From contig MHPJ01000012.1 in NCBI GenBank assembly GCA_001822065.1, positions 1,125 through 39,626 on the forward strand: a DNA stretch of 38,502 nt, read 5' to 3'. Numbering within the stretch: the stretch's first letter is position 1; the number at the start of each line of letters is the position of its first letter. The notes under the pieces are model-generated. The model was not told where the DNA came from. It did not search any database and saw only the letters and a program-made list of their open reading frames with translations. The DNA comes from Candidatus Staskawiczbacteria bacterium RIFOXYB1_FULL_37_44 (lineage in GTDB: Bacteria > Patescibacteriota > Minisyncoccia > Minisyncoccales > Staskawiczbacteraceae). The position numbers and the translations under genes are program-made. Of the stretch, positions 1-6,917 are shown piece after piece.

Positions 1-19
1 TTAGACGATCCCGCAAAAT

Positions 20-934
20 TTAAATGTCCAGATATTTTTTGACTACAAAAAAAGCGGAAATTGTTCCAACCGCAATGCCAAAACCTAACTGTATTAAAAC
101 AAAAATCCACAAATTAGTCAAGAAATAATTAAACATATCAAATCCTGGTAAAACTACAGATATTTTTGGCGATATAAAAAATGCAAAAAATCCGGAAATT
201 AAAATACAAATTACAAATGCCGTAAATCCGTAAAATATTCCCTGAATTATAAAGGGCCCGCGCACAAACCAATCGCTTGCTCCAACCAAGCGCATTGTGG
301 AAATTTCTTCTTTTGAATTTTCAATGCCAAGCTTTATTGTGTTAAAAACAACCAATATTGCAAGCAAAATTAGAATTGCTGAAAGCGCAACGCCGAACAT
401 ATTCACATTAGAAGTAATAGAATAAACTTTTTCAATTGTATCTTTTTTTTGCGAAAAATCCACTTTATCAATTAGTTTGCTAAAATCGGAAGTTTGCAAA
501 ATATTAGAAATTTCTTCGTATTGTTGGGGCGCTCCGGTGGTGGTTATGTTTAAAGAAGGCAAAAATGGATTATTTCCCACTTCTTGCAGCGCGTCTGACA
601 AGGCTGTGTCGTTTTTATGCTTTTCACTAAAAGATGTCAGAGCCTGGTTTTTTGAAACATATTCAACATTTTTTATGTTTGGAGATAAATTTAAAATTTG
701 GCTTTTAACATTTAAAATGTCTTCTTCGGCTGAGCCGTCTTTAAAATAAGCTGTTATATCAATTTTATCTTGTATTTGCGCTGTTAAATAACCTGCCATG
801 CCATGAAAAAATACAAGTCCGGTAACCAGCATAATCGTCACAACCAAAACAAAAATTGCGGCAATTGAAATGCCTTTGTTTCTTCCAAAATCATTAAGCG
901 CAAAATTGAAAATTCTTTTAAAATTTGTAAGCAT
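20..934 (-). CDS. ftsX: Cell-division ABC transporter permease FtsX
   Basis: FtsX is the membrane partner of FtsE at the division septum, where the pair passes ATP-driven movement to peptidoglycan hydrolases outside the cell. The 304-residue protein shows the FtsX plan: a cytoplasmic start (MLTNFKRIF), a first membrane helix near residues 22-45, an extracytoplasmic domain of about 130 residues, then three more helices, with the conserved 'EISTMRLVGAS' segment after helix 2. It lies downstream of ftsE, separated by a repeat element. The frame opens four codons earlier (MTRD-), but that ATG lies inside the repeat, so I start at the Met at 934. No EnvC-like hydrolase activator is visible here. 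Family is confident; the start is less certain. Confidence 0.93.
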   Translation of the reverse strand: MLTNFKRIFNFALNDFGRNKGISIAAIFVLVVTIMLVTGLVFFHGMAGYLTAQIQDKIDITAYFKDGSAEEDILNVKSQILNLSPNIKNVEYVSKNQALTSFSEKHKNDTALSDALQEVGNNPFLPSLNITTTGAPQQYEEISNILQTSDFSKLIDKVDFSQKKDTIEKVYSITSNVNMFGVALSAILILLAILVVFNTIKLGIENSKEEISTMRLVGASDWFVRGPFIIQGIFYGFTAFVICILISGFFAFFISPKISVVLPGFDMFNYFLTNLWIFVLIQLGFGIAVGTISAFFVVKKYLDI

Positions 935-941
935 ATCGCGC

Positions 942-1026
942 GTCATTGCGAAGAATGAGCGAGGCGACTAACGAAGCAATCCAAAGTTATAGATTGCCGC
1001 GTCGCCTGCTGGCTCCTCGCAATGAC
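942..1026. repeat. Dispersed inverted repeat, GTCATTGCGA family, copy 1
   Basis: An 85-nt element with perfect inverted ends (GTCATTGCGA ... TCGCAATGAC) and imperfectly paired long arms, between ftsE and ftsX. Related copies or halves lie near 4157, 6803, 8352, 15888 and 19098. It supplies the out-of-family first residues of the ftsX frame. Confidence 0.85.
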
Positions 1027-1038
1027 AATTACACAAGT

Positions 1039-1719
1039 TTATATTATAAATCTTCCTTCGGCTTCATCTCTAATAATTTTTCCATTTTCAACTGTGATAA
1101 CTCTTTTCCCCAGTTTGTTTATTATTTCCCTGTCATGAGTGGACAAAACAACTGTTTTGCCGGCTCTATTTACTTTTTCCAAAAGTGAAATTACTTCATA
1201 ACTATTGTAAGGGTCCAGATTTCCGGTAGGCTCGTCGGCAATTATAATGTCGGGCTGGTTAATTAAAGCCCTTGCAATTGCCAGCCTTTGCTGTTCTCCG
1301 CCGGAAAGCTCTTTTGGAAAATTATTAAATTTTTCTTTCAGCCCGATAATTTCTAAAACTTTTGGAACCTCGCTTTCTATTTCCTCTTTTTCTTTGCCTT
1401 CAACTTCCATAATATATGCCACGTTTTCATAAACTGTTTTATTTGGCAATAATTTATAATCCTGGTAAATGCCGCCGACTTTTCTTCTAATTTTTTGCAT
1501 TTCAGACGAATCAATTTCATTGACATTTTTTCCCTGAAAAAAAACTTGCCCCGAAGTTGGAACTTCCAAACCCATAATTAGCCGTACTAAAGTTGTTTTG
1601 CCTGCTCCGGATTTTCCAACAATAGAAACAAACTCCCCTTCTTTTATTTCAAAAGAAACATCTTGCAAAACAATCGTCTCATCTGAATATATTTTTGTAA
1701 CTTTTTCAAATCTAATCAT
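1039..1719 (-). CDS. ftsE: Cell-division ATP-binding protein FtsE
   Basis: FtsE is the ATPase of the FtsEX complex and drives septal peptidoglycan hydrolysis through FtsX. The 226 residues hold a complete ABC nucleotide-binding domain: Walker A 'GKSGAGKTT' near residue 36, Q-loop 'YQDYKLLPNKTVYEN', signature 'LSGGEQQRLAIARAL', Walker B 'IIIADEPTGNLD' and the switch histidine in 'STHDRE'. Length is normal for the family. Its ATG follows the stop codon of the upstream HTH gene with only one base between, so the two are probably translated together. ftsX follows after a repeat element. Confidence 0.96.
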   Translation of the reverse strand: MIRFEKVTKIYSDETIVLQDVSFEIKEGEFVSIVGKSGAGKTTLVRLIMGLEVPTSGQVFFQGKNVNEIDSSEMQKIRRKVGGIYQDYKLLPNKTVYENVAYIMEVEGKEKEEIESEVPKVLEIIGLKEKFNNFPKELSGGEQQRLAIARALINQPDIIIADEPTGNLDPYNSYEVISLLEKVNRAGKTVVLSTHDREIINKLGKRVITVENGKIIRDEAEGRFII

Positions 1720-1720
1720 T

Positions 1721-1912
1721 CTATTTTCTCAACAATGATTTTACTTTTTTTATGTCAATATCTTTTTTAAATACCACAAAATTTCTGCCCATTTTGTGTC
1801 CTTTTATTGAGCCATTTCCCAATCTGTAAAAAACCGAAATTCTGCTAACCCCTAAAACTTTTGCCAATTCACTCGTAGTATAAAAATTTTTCTTAACCAA
1901 TTCATTCCCCAT
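1721..1912 (-). CDS. Small MerR/excisionase-type helix-turn-helix protein
   Basis: A 63-residue basic protein with the MerR/excisionase winged-HTH pattern: 'YTTSELAKVLGVSRISVFYRLGNGSIKGHKMG' gives the recognition helix, followed by a short beta hairpin ending 'RNFVVFKKDI'. Such proteins bind DNA as recombination directionality factors or as small repressors. No integrase is present, so a repressor role is the likelier inference. It is the first gene of a tight unit with ftsE (one-base gap) and ftsX. A perfect 20-bp palindrome containing its -35 box lies just upstream, and the same palindrome precedes the next two genes. It is therefore my candidate for the protein that binds these sites. Confidence 0.8.
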   Translation of the reverse strand: MGNELVKKNFYTTSELAKVLGVSRISVFYRLGNGSIKGHKMGRNFVVFKKDIDIKKVKSLLRK

Positions 1913-1917
1913 ATTAT

Positions 1918-1949
1918 TTACTATATTTTATCTTAACATATGTTAAGAT
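1918..1949 (-). promoter_or_regulatory. Promoter with palindromic operator, copy 1 (HTH-ftsEX)
   Basis: The perfect palindrome ATCTTAACATATGTTAAGAT lies at 1930-1949. On the minus strand it contains TTAACA (1946-1941), followed by 17 nt and TAGTAA (1923-1918). The -10 ends five bases before the ATG of the HTH gene, so the transcript should be leaderless. The palindrome begins a few bases past the stop codon of the 574-residue gene. Confidence 0.65.
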
Positions 1950-1951
1950 GA

Positions 1952-3676
1952 CTAAGCAACTTCTTGTTGATAGCACTGCTCGCAATAAACTATTTCGGGA
2001 CGATCTGGAGCATATGACGTTTCAAATTCATTAGAACAGCCTTCTTTCATGCATTTTCTGTGCCAAAGCGTCATTGGGTTTCTTTGTTTTAGCCGCTCTT
2101 TATGCCGGCAAGCAAAGCACAATCGCGGCAAGGGTATTTGTAAATTTTTATAGAATTTCAATTCATCTGGCGTAATGCGAAACGCGGTAGCGCAACCGTC
2201 TTGGCATTTTCCTTCGTGCATACATCCAATGGTTTCTTGTGTAATGTTGTCGGGAGCGTCAGAAATTTTAACAGGCGAATCAGCGGCGCGTTTGGTTATT
2301 TTATAATTTCTGGACTGAGTCTTTCCCCAGGAATGTCCTTGCACATCTGCCTCCTCTTTTGTGAGCGGCATATAGTCCTGGGCGACGGTGTCATTGTATG
2401 GTATTGGAGAAATTTCTATTGGAAGAAATTCTCCGTATTTATACACCCGGCCCTTTGCGTCAACATAAGGCATTGAATTCATATGCTCAATAATTTTAGG
2501 AACAAGAGTTTCATATTCTTCTTTGGAATATTGTTTGTTAAAAATACAATACGACTTATTACGTAATGACACACAGCCAAAAAGGTTATTTGAACTATGG
2601 CAATTTATACTGTATTGCACGTCATGCGAATACCACACAACAAAATTAAACATGCATCGCGCGCTTTGTACGCCGATAGAAACTGATTCATATAGCAACT
2701 CAGAATTTCCGCCGGTGCCGGGGCCCGTGTCGTATGAATCTTTAAACTCTCCAGAGCTCCAGTGAGAATATTTCACATTCTCGGCTCCGCTCAAAAAGTC
2801 AAAACAATGATATGCATTCTTTACATTATGAATGTGGTCACCCACTGCGTGGGTGGATTTAAAAATCTGGGCATAGCGATGAGGAACGCTAAGGCTGAGC
2901 TCCGCCACCCGTTGCTTCATATCCTGAACAACATTCCAATCACCCATATCAAATTCTTTTATTTTTTTAAAATATTCTTCTTTGGTATACGGCTTATTAA
3001 AAATATTGTAATTTTTATTTCTCAATCCCGCACAACTAAAACAGTTACTGCAACCGCGGCAGTCGTAAAGAAAATATGAGTCATTACAATCTTTACAAGT
3101 GTGGCTGTAAAACAACCGATACGAATCCTCGCAATATACATTTTCGTAGCAAAATTGGTTGCGGCCGCATATGTAAAGGTCGAGCGAATTTTTGTTGCCG
3201 TCGACGCGGTTCATATACATACAATCTTCGTTGGTCCAGGCTGCACTTACTAAATAACAATTTTTTTGCTCCACTGTCATATTGCAATAACTTGAATTTG
3301 TTGACTTGCTGTCAAAGAGCGCAAGCGTGGGAGTTTGAAGCATAAGCTCCTGCAGTTGCCTAAAAAATGGTCTTGAAAAATCATAGTCTTGGCCATATGC
3401 CAACGGGTCCCACCTATCAGAGAAAAATTCCTCATGCTCATATACCTTCATAGGCGAATCCGACCGGAATATAGAAATGATTTCTTTTTCAGTAGCGGCG
3501 CTCTTTTTGCGGTGCAGGACAAGTTCATTACGAAACGCCATTCTTCTTTGCAACCGGCAATCCGGGCAAAATGTCGGAGGTGGTACTTTTATTTTTTCAT
3601 AAAACGCAAAATCGTCGGGCTCAATTGTGAAGTCCTTTTTGCAGTTCTGACATATTTTGGTTTCTGAATCACTCAT
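1952..3676 (-). CDS. Cysteine-rich multi-zinc-ribbon protein (574 aa)
   Basis: Function unknown. The protein has about 30 cysteines. An N-terminal zinc ribbon (CQNC near residue 9, then 'KVPPPTFCPDCR') is followed by a basic 'RR.A.RNE' segment. A long cysteine-dotted middle comes next, with the motif 'RNK.Y.IFNK.Y.KEEY' twice. The C-terminal zinc ribbons are 'LPRLCFACRHKERLKQRN' and 'CMKEGCSNEF ... YCEQCYQQ'. It is clearly paralogous to the 586-residue protein at 11197-12957. Proteins of this look recur in Patescibacteria and, as I recall, sometimes carry an implausible 'CaiB/BaiF' label; nothing here resembles a CoA transferase. The middle repeats could form a beta-helix-like solenoid (inference). 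No signal peptide or membrane segment is seen. Its promoter carries the shared palindrome. Confidence 0.85.
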   Translation of the reverse strand: MSDSETKICQNCKKDFTIEPDDFAFYEKIKVPPPTFCPDCRLQRRMAFRNELVLHRKKSAATEKEIISIFRSDSPMKVYEHEEFFSDRWDPLAYGQDYDFSRPFFRQLQELMLQTPTLALFDSKSTNSSYCNMTVEQKNCYLVSAAWTNEDCMYMNRVDGNKNSLDLYICGRNQFCYENVYCEDSYRLFYSHTCKDCNDSYFLYDCRGCSNCFSCAGLRNKNYNIFNKPYTKEEYFKKIKEFDMGDWNVVQDMKQRVAELSLSVPHRYAQIFKSTHAVGDHIHNVKNAYHCFDFLSGAENVKYSHWSSGEFKDSYDTGPGTGGNSELLYESVSIGVQSARCMFNFVVWYSHDVQYSINCHSSNNLFGCVSLRNKSYCIFNKQYSKEEYETLVPKIIEHMNSMPYVDAKGRVYKYGEFLPIEISPIPYNDTVAQDYMPLTKEEADVQGHSWGKTQSRNYKITKRAADSPVKISDAPDNITQETIGCMHEGKCQDGCATAFRITPDELKFYKNLQIPLPRLCFACRHKERLKQRNPMTLWHRKCMKEGCSNEFETSYAPDRPEIVYCEQCYQQEVA

Positions 3677-3684
3677 GCTATTTT

Positions 3685-3716
3685 TATTTATTTTTCATCT
3701 TAACATATGTTAAGAT
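3685..3716 (-). promoter_or_regulatory. Promoter with palindromic operator, copy 2 (574-aa gene)
   Basis: The same 20-bp palindrome lies at 3697-3716 and extends here to a perfect 24 bp (TCA...TGA). On the minus strand TTAACA (3713-3708) is followed by 17 nt and TAAATA (3690-3685), eight bases before the ATG of the 574-residue gene. The stop codon of the neighbouring 99-residue gene lies inside the palindrome. Confidence 0.68.
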
Positions 3717-4009
3717 GATTTGCTAAAACCATTAAAATAAATTTGGTCTTCGGGAATTACCTTAACAACCTTATATGTTCCTTTTGTATAAATTTGCCCT
3801 CTTTCTTCAAAATGAGTAGCTTCTAAAATTAGGATACTGGCAATTGGCTTGGACAAAATACTATTACCCTTAGTTTTCAAAAGCGGAACTTCGCCATGTA
3901 AATAATAATTTCTCTGGTCTTTTTTCAAAAAATTATAAATCTTTCCTTCTTCCAGCAATTCGGGTATACATTCTTCGATTTTTCTGTTGCCGGATTTAAA
4001 TTCAGACAT
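3710..4009 (-). CDS. Hypothetical protein, 99 aa
   Basis: I do not recognise this protein. It is small and soluble-looking, with no membrane segment or cysteine ribbon. It begins 'MSEFKSGNRKIEECIPELLEEGKIYNFL', has a hydrophobic stretch 'PIASILILEATHF' and ends in a lysine/valine-rich part 'KGTYKVVKVIPEDQIYF', which suggests a compact alpha/beta or OB-like fold (weak inference). The third copy of the palindrome lies 54 bases upstream and the second copy overlaps its stop codon. It therefore appears to belong to the same small regulon as the HTH-ftsEX unit and the 574-residue protein. Confidence 0.65.
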   Translation of the reverse strand: MSEFKSGNRKIEECIPELLEEGKIYNFLKKDQRNYYLHGEVPLLKTKGNSILSKPIASILILEATHFEERGQIYTKGTYKVVKVIPEDQIYFNGFSKSS

Positions 4010-4049
4010 ATGTCTTAAGGCTAAATCCGGATTAAACTCAACTATGATT

Positions 4050-4082
4050 CCTATAATATTTTATCTTAACATATGTTAAGAT
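4050..4082 (-). promoter_or_regulatory. Promoter with palindromic operator, copy 3 (99-aa gene)
   Basis: The third identical 20-bp palindrome lies at 4063-4082. On the minus strand TTAACA (4079-4074) is followed at 17-18 nt by TTATAG/TATAGG (4056-4050). Unlike copies 1 and 2, the -10 box lies about 40 bases before the start codon. Confidence 0.6.
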
Positions 4083-4156
4083 GATGTTTTTTTATAGACT
4101 ATTTTAGTTTTTTATTCTCTGATTTTTTTAAATAATTATTTTTAGAACACACTCTG

Positions 4157-4197
4157 GATTGCCACGCCCCTCGCTACTGCTCGGAGCTCGCAATGAC
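4157..4197. repeat. GTCATTGCGA-family repeat, partial copy 2
   Basis: Only the right half of the element is present, from GATTGCCACG to CTCGCAATGAC. It lies in the 196-nt gap upstream of the 99-residue gene, beyond the end of prfB. I see nothing else in that gap apart from the palindromic promoter. Confidence 0.7.
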
Positions 4198-4205
4198 ACT
4201 GAAAG

Positions 4206-5235
4206 CTAAGATGGCAATTTTATTTCTGATTCTATGAAGCCGTCTAAATCGCCATTTAGCACAGATTCGGGATCTGAGGTTTCAAATTGCGTTCGCAAAT
4301 CTTTTACCATTTTGTACGGGTGCAAAACATAAGACCTAATTTGGCTTCCGAAAGAAGCTGAAACTTGCTCGCCTTTTATTTTTTTTAATTCTTTCTCTTT
4401 TCCTTCTTCCCTTAACAAATAAAGTTTTGCGCGTAAAATTTTCATTGCGTTTTCTTTGTTTTTTCCTTGCAGCCTTTCAGACTGCGAAGAAACAACAATT
4501 CCCGATGGAATATGGGTAATTCTTATGGCAGATTCGGTTTTATTTACATATTGCCCGCCCGGTCCTCCGGCGCGAAATGTGTCAATTTTCAAATCATCCG
4601 GTTTTATTTCTGCGCCCTCATCTTTTTCAATAATTTCCGGCAAAACATTAACCATTGCAAACGAAGTCTGGCGAAGTTTTTGCGCATTAAACGGCGAAAT
4701 TCTCACCAGCCTATGCGCTCCGGATTCTTTTTTTAAATAGCCGTAAGCGTGGCTTCCCCTAATTTCCATTGTAACAGATTTTGTGCCAATACGGCCTTCG
4801 GGCCCCCCGGCATCTCCAAACGACTGATGCAAAATTGCAAATTTATATCCTTTTTTCGCGCAATATTTTTCATACATCCGCAAAAGCATTGTTGCCCAGT
4901 CTTGCGAATCTTGTCCGCCAGCTCCGGAAAATATTTCTATTATCGCGTTATTTTTGTCGTATTTGCCAGACAAAAAAGTTTTGTTTTCCAATTCTGCAAT
5001 CCCCTTTTCGTCCAAACTGATTTTTAATTTTTCAACATTCTCAATTTCTTCTTTCAGTTCAAAAATTCTCTGGCTTGTCTTTGCCGCTTTTTGGTTATCA
5101 TTCCAAAAATTCGGTTTTTTTGTTTGCGATTCAAGTTCTTTAATTTCTTTTTCTTTATTTTCTATATCAAAGGCGCTCCACCAGCTGATGGAGCTTATTT
5201 TTTAACTCTTCAATTTTATTTTCGCTGTCTGCCAT
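4206..5235 (-). CDS. prfB: Peptide chain release factor 2, made by programmed +1 frameshift
   Basis: RF2 ends translation at UGA and UAA. Reading starts at ATG 5235 and runs 22 codons (MADSENKIEELKNKLHQLVE-RL) to an in-frame TGA at 5169-5167. A +1 shift there (CTT then GAT) continues through 320 more codons, giving 342 residues, close to the usual 350-365. The SPF anticodon-like tripeptide lies near residue 180 ('RISPFNAQ') and the catalytic GGQ near 226 ('AGGPGGQYVNKT'). An internal Met would give a 269-residue protein lacking the N-terminal domain, so that start is rejected. Upstream, TAAGAT ends seven bases before the ATG and may be its -10 box. Confidence 0.95.
5167..5182 (-). promoter_or_regulatory. 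RF2 autoregulatory +1 frameshift signal
   Basis: On the minus strand the sequence reads GGTGGAG, then a 3-nt spacer CGC, then CTT TGA T. This is the classic RF2 recoding site: a Shine-Dalgarno-like stimulator three bases before the slippery CUU, followed by UGA. When RF2 is scarce, slow UGA reading favours the shift and restores RF2. Confidence 0.93.
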
Positions 5236-5276
5236 AATTTTTATCTTATTTTACCATATTAAAAATTATAAAAAAG

Positions 5277-5348
5277 AGCCGAAGGTCGGATTTGAACCGA
5301 CGACCTACTCTTTACGAAAGAGTTGCTCTACCACTGAGCTACTTCGGC
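5277..5348 (-). tRNA. tRNA-Thr (anticodon CGT)
   Basis: Read on the minus strand: acceptor stem GCCGAAG/CTTCGGC, D-arm AGCTCAGTGGTAGAGC, anticodon stem ACTCT/AGAGT around loop TTCGTAA (anticodon CGT, reading ACG), T-arm with GGTTCAAATCC. CCA is not encoded. The first bases overlap the stop codon of the gene upstream. Confidence 0.95.
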
Positions 5349-5614
5349 AAAAATGGCAATTTATCGGAATTTCCTTTTTTTAAATAATCCTTTATTTCCT
5401 CTATTTTTGAATTTAGAAAAACTTTTTTTAAAAGCGGGAAATCTTCAAAAAAATACTCCTTTGTCAGCGCGTCAAAATCTTGCTGATGCGTTTGATAATA
5501 AAAATAAGCCAAATCCCATTCCCTTCTGATTTTTTCATCATTCAAATTTTTTTGCAAATAAACCGCGTATGCTATAACCACCAATAAAATGATACTTAAA
5601 ATATTTTCCAACAT
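5339..5614 (-). CDS. Small membrane-anchored hypothetical protein, 91 aa
   Basis: I do not recognise the family. Residues 4-20 (ILSIILLVVIAYAVYL) form one membrane helix with a very short outside or inside tail. The remaining 70 residues are charged, aromatic-rich and helical in appearance ('REWDLAYFYYQTHQQDFDALTKEYFFEDFPLLKKVF'). It lies between two tRNA genes. Its TAG stop codon is bases 8-10 of tRNA-Thr, so the coding region and the tRNA overlap by ten bases. Coding is supported by the clean membrane-anchor layout rather than by homology. Confidence 0.55.
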   Translation of the reverse strand: MLENILSIILLVVIAYAVYLQKNLNDEKIRREWDLAYFYYQTHQQDFDALTKEYFFEDFPLLKKVFLNSKIEEIKDYLKKGNSDKLPFLPK

Positions 5615-5634
5615 ATTTTTAATTTAAACTTTTG

Positions 5635-5705
5635 AGCGGGTAACGGGAATCGGACCCGTATCTTATCCTTGGGAAGGACACGTTCTGCCACTGAACCATA
5701 CCCGC
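5635..5705 (-). tRNA. tRNA-Gly (anticodon CCC)
   Basis: Read on the minus strand: acceptor stem GCGGGTA/TACCCGC, D-arm GGTTCAGTGGCAGAAC, anticodon stem TGTCC/GGATA around loop TTCCCAA (anticodon CCC, reading GGG), T-arm with GGTCCGATTCC. CCA is not encoded. Confidence 0.95.
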
Positions 5706-5722
5706 GCTAAAAATATCTTACC

Positions 5723-6136
5723 CTAAAATTTGCTTTTTAGCCATCCCAAAATTCCCGAAAGCCACCCGCCCCATGAATTCAAAAAATTTTCAGGTGCAGG
5801 AGGCGCTTGTTCTTTTTTAGGAGGCAAAACAAAAATTATTTCTTTTTCACCGGGCTTTTGCTGGTTAAGCTGTTCATAGGCTATTTTTTCCAAATAATCT
5901 TTGCTGTCTGAATTGGCAATTTGATTTTTCAGGCTTTCGCCGTTTTTTTTTATCTCTTCAATTTGCTTTTTATAAAAATCAATTTGAGAAACCAGATCCT
6001 TTTTTTTCTGGTATATTCTAAGGTCGGCAATAATTAAAATTAAAATTACAAACAAAAATATAATGCCAAAAGCTTTAAATAAAAGCTTATTGACCACTGC
6101 TTCTCCCTTTTGTTTTTTGTTAAAATCTGCTACCAT
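5723..6136 (-). CDS. FtsB/DivIC-like septum formation initiator
   Basis: A 137-residue divisome-type bitopic protein: short basic N-terminus, membrane helix near residues 20-39 (FGIIFLFVILILIIADL), then a coiled coil of about 45 residues ('YQKKKDLVSQIDFYKKQIEEIKKNGESLKNQIA') and the family's 'YLEKIAYEQL....PGE' ending. The tail is proline-rich and then hydrophobic (WGGWLSGILGWLKSKF), longer than in E. coli FtsB. The ATG at 6136 keeps the typical 'DF.KKQ' N-terminus. A GTG at 6097 has a good ribosome-binding site (GGGAG, five bases before it) and is an alternative start. Confidence 0.82.
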   Translation of the reverse strand: MVADFNKKQKGEAVVNKLLFKAFGIIFLFVILILIIADLRIYQKKKDLVSQIDFYKKQIEEIKKNGESLKNQIANSDSKDYLEKIAYEQLNQQKPGEKEIIFVLPPKKEQAPPAPENFLNSWGGWLSGILGWLKSKF

Positions 6137-6144
6137 TAATTAAT

Positions 6145-6246
6145 ATGAAAAAAAGCAAATTATTTAGAGTTACATGGATTATCTTAATAAGTTTGGTAGC
6201 GATAAGCACAATTTTGTTTTTAATTGCGCCTGTTCTAAAATTTTAA
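6145..6246 (+). CDS. Small single-helix membrane protein, 33 aa
   Basis: A plus-strand frame of 33 codons: basic start MKKSKLFR, then one hydrophobic helix (VTWIILISLVAISTILFLIAPVL), ending KF. This is the shape of a genuine small membrane protein rather than a random frame. The extended -10 motif TGCTACCAT (6128-6136) ends eight bases before the ATG, matching the leaderless pattern seen elsewhere in this window. The start codons of this gene and the divergent ftsB-like gene are eight bases apart. No homology is claimed, and no Shine-Dalgarno sequence is present. Confidence 0.5.
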   Translation: MKKSKLFRVTWIILISLVAISTILFLIAPVLKF

Positions 6247-6250
6247 GCGT

Positions 6251-6793
6251 CTAAGCCGATCCGATATTATTTACCGCAAACTCATAAGTCTCCAATATTT
6301 TTTTGGCTTGTTCGACTGATATTTTATAATTTGGATCATAAACAATCGAATTGCGTATTTTGCGGGCAGCCAGCAAATCATTTAAAATTGGGGCAATCAA
6401 ATTGCCAGCTTTTTTTATAGTTTCCTCAAAATCTTTGCCTTCAAATCCCCTCTCCTCTAAAATTTCCGCCAAAAGGTCATCTGCGTCAATTATCGCCAAC
6501 TTGTAATCTGCTTCAGCTCCCGATTCAATTTTCTTTTTAATTCTGTTCCATTGCTTTGAAATTTCTCTGGCGCCATATGCCTGCCAAGAAAAAAATTCTG
6601 TCACGTCTTCCAAAAATTTGTACTGCAGCCACGAAGAATTTATCATAAAATAAATAACAGCAACCAAAAAAAACATTGCAAATACCGCAAAAACCAGCTT
6701 TACCGGAAAAAGCATATCCTGCAATTGCGGAGAGGAAATATAATAAATAAAATCCCTTATTCCAAAAAAATTATATAATTCATCCCATGTCAT
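6251..6793 (-). CDS. Membrane-anchored hypothetical protein with helical C-terminal domain, 180 aa
   Basis: One membrane helix near residues 30-50 (VKLVFAVFAMFFLVAVIYFMI) follows an N-terminal amphipathic part. The C-terminal 110 residues are helical and end 'ARKIRNSIVYDPNYKISVEQAKKILETYEFAVNNI'. That R..RN segment and the following helix recall HEPN-type helical domains, but the usual histidine is a tyrosine here, so no nuclease activity is claimed. The open frame extends 16 codons further upstream into a dispersed repeat. I therefore start at MTWDEL (6793), just before the repeat. Confidence 0.7.
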   Translation of the reverse strand: MTWDELYNFFGIRDFIYYISSPQLQDMLFPVKLVFAVFAMFFLVAVIYFMINSSWLQYKFLEDVTEFFSWQAYGAREISKQWNRIKKKIESGAEADYKLAIIDADDLLAEILEERGFEGKDFEETIKKAGNLIAPILNDLLAARKIRNSIVYDPNYKISVEQAKKILETYEFAVNNIGSA

Positions 6794-6802
6794 TTCATGT
6801 TT

Positions 6803-6906
6803 GTCATTGCAAGGCGCGAGCGATAGCGAGCAACGAAGCAATCCAGAGTTATAGATTGCCGCGTCGCCCTTGCAGGATCTTCGACCTGCGGGCTCCTCGC
6901 AATGAC
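6803..6906. repeat. GTCATTGCGA-family repeat, copy 3, with nested palindrome
   Basis: A full-length element ending in CGCAATGAC. Compared with copy 1 it carries an extra GCAGG...CCTGC hairpin (CTTGCAGGATCTTCGACCTG) in its right arm, shared with copy 4. It lies between gatA and the membrane protein gene. Confidence 0.85.
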
Positions 6907-6917
6907 AGCTTAATTAA

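Noticed and set aside
946-1188. Plus-strand 80-codon frame over the ftsE-ftsX gap
   Set aside because: It begins inside the GTCATTGCGA repeat and runs antisense into ftsE; the sequence has no protein-like pattern.
3093-3287. Other frames over the cysteine-rich genes
   Set aside because: They are shadows of the 574-residue gene; only the long frame has ribbon motifs and a matching paralogue.
4206-5015. prfB starting at the internal Met (269 residues)
   Set aside because: It would lack the N-terminal domain, while an ATG 220 bases upstream plus a perfect frameshift site restores normal length.
4206-5235. Alternative genetic code with UGA as glycine or tryptophan
   Set aside because: An intact RF2 with SPF and GGQ motifs and TGA stop codons at several genes show UGA is a stop.
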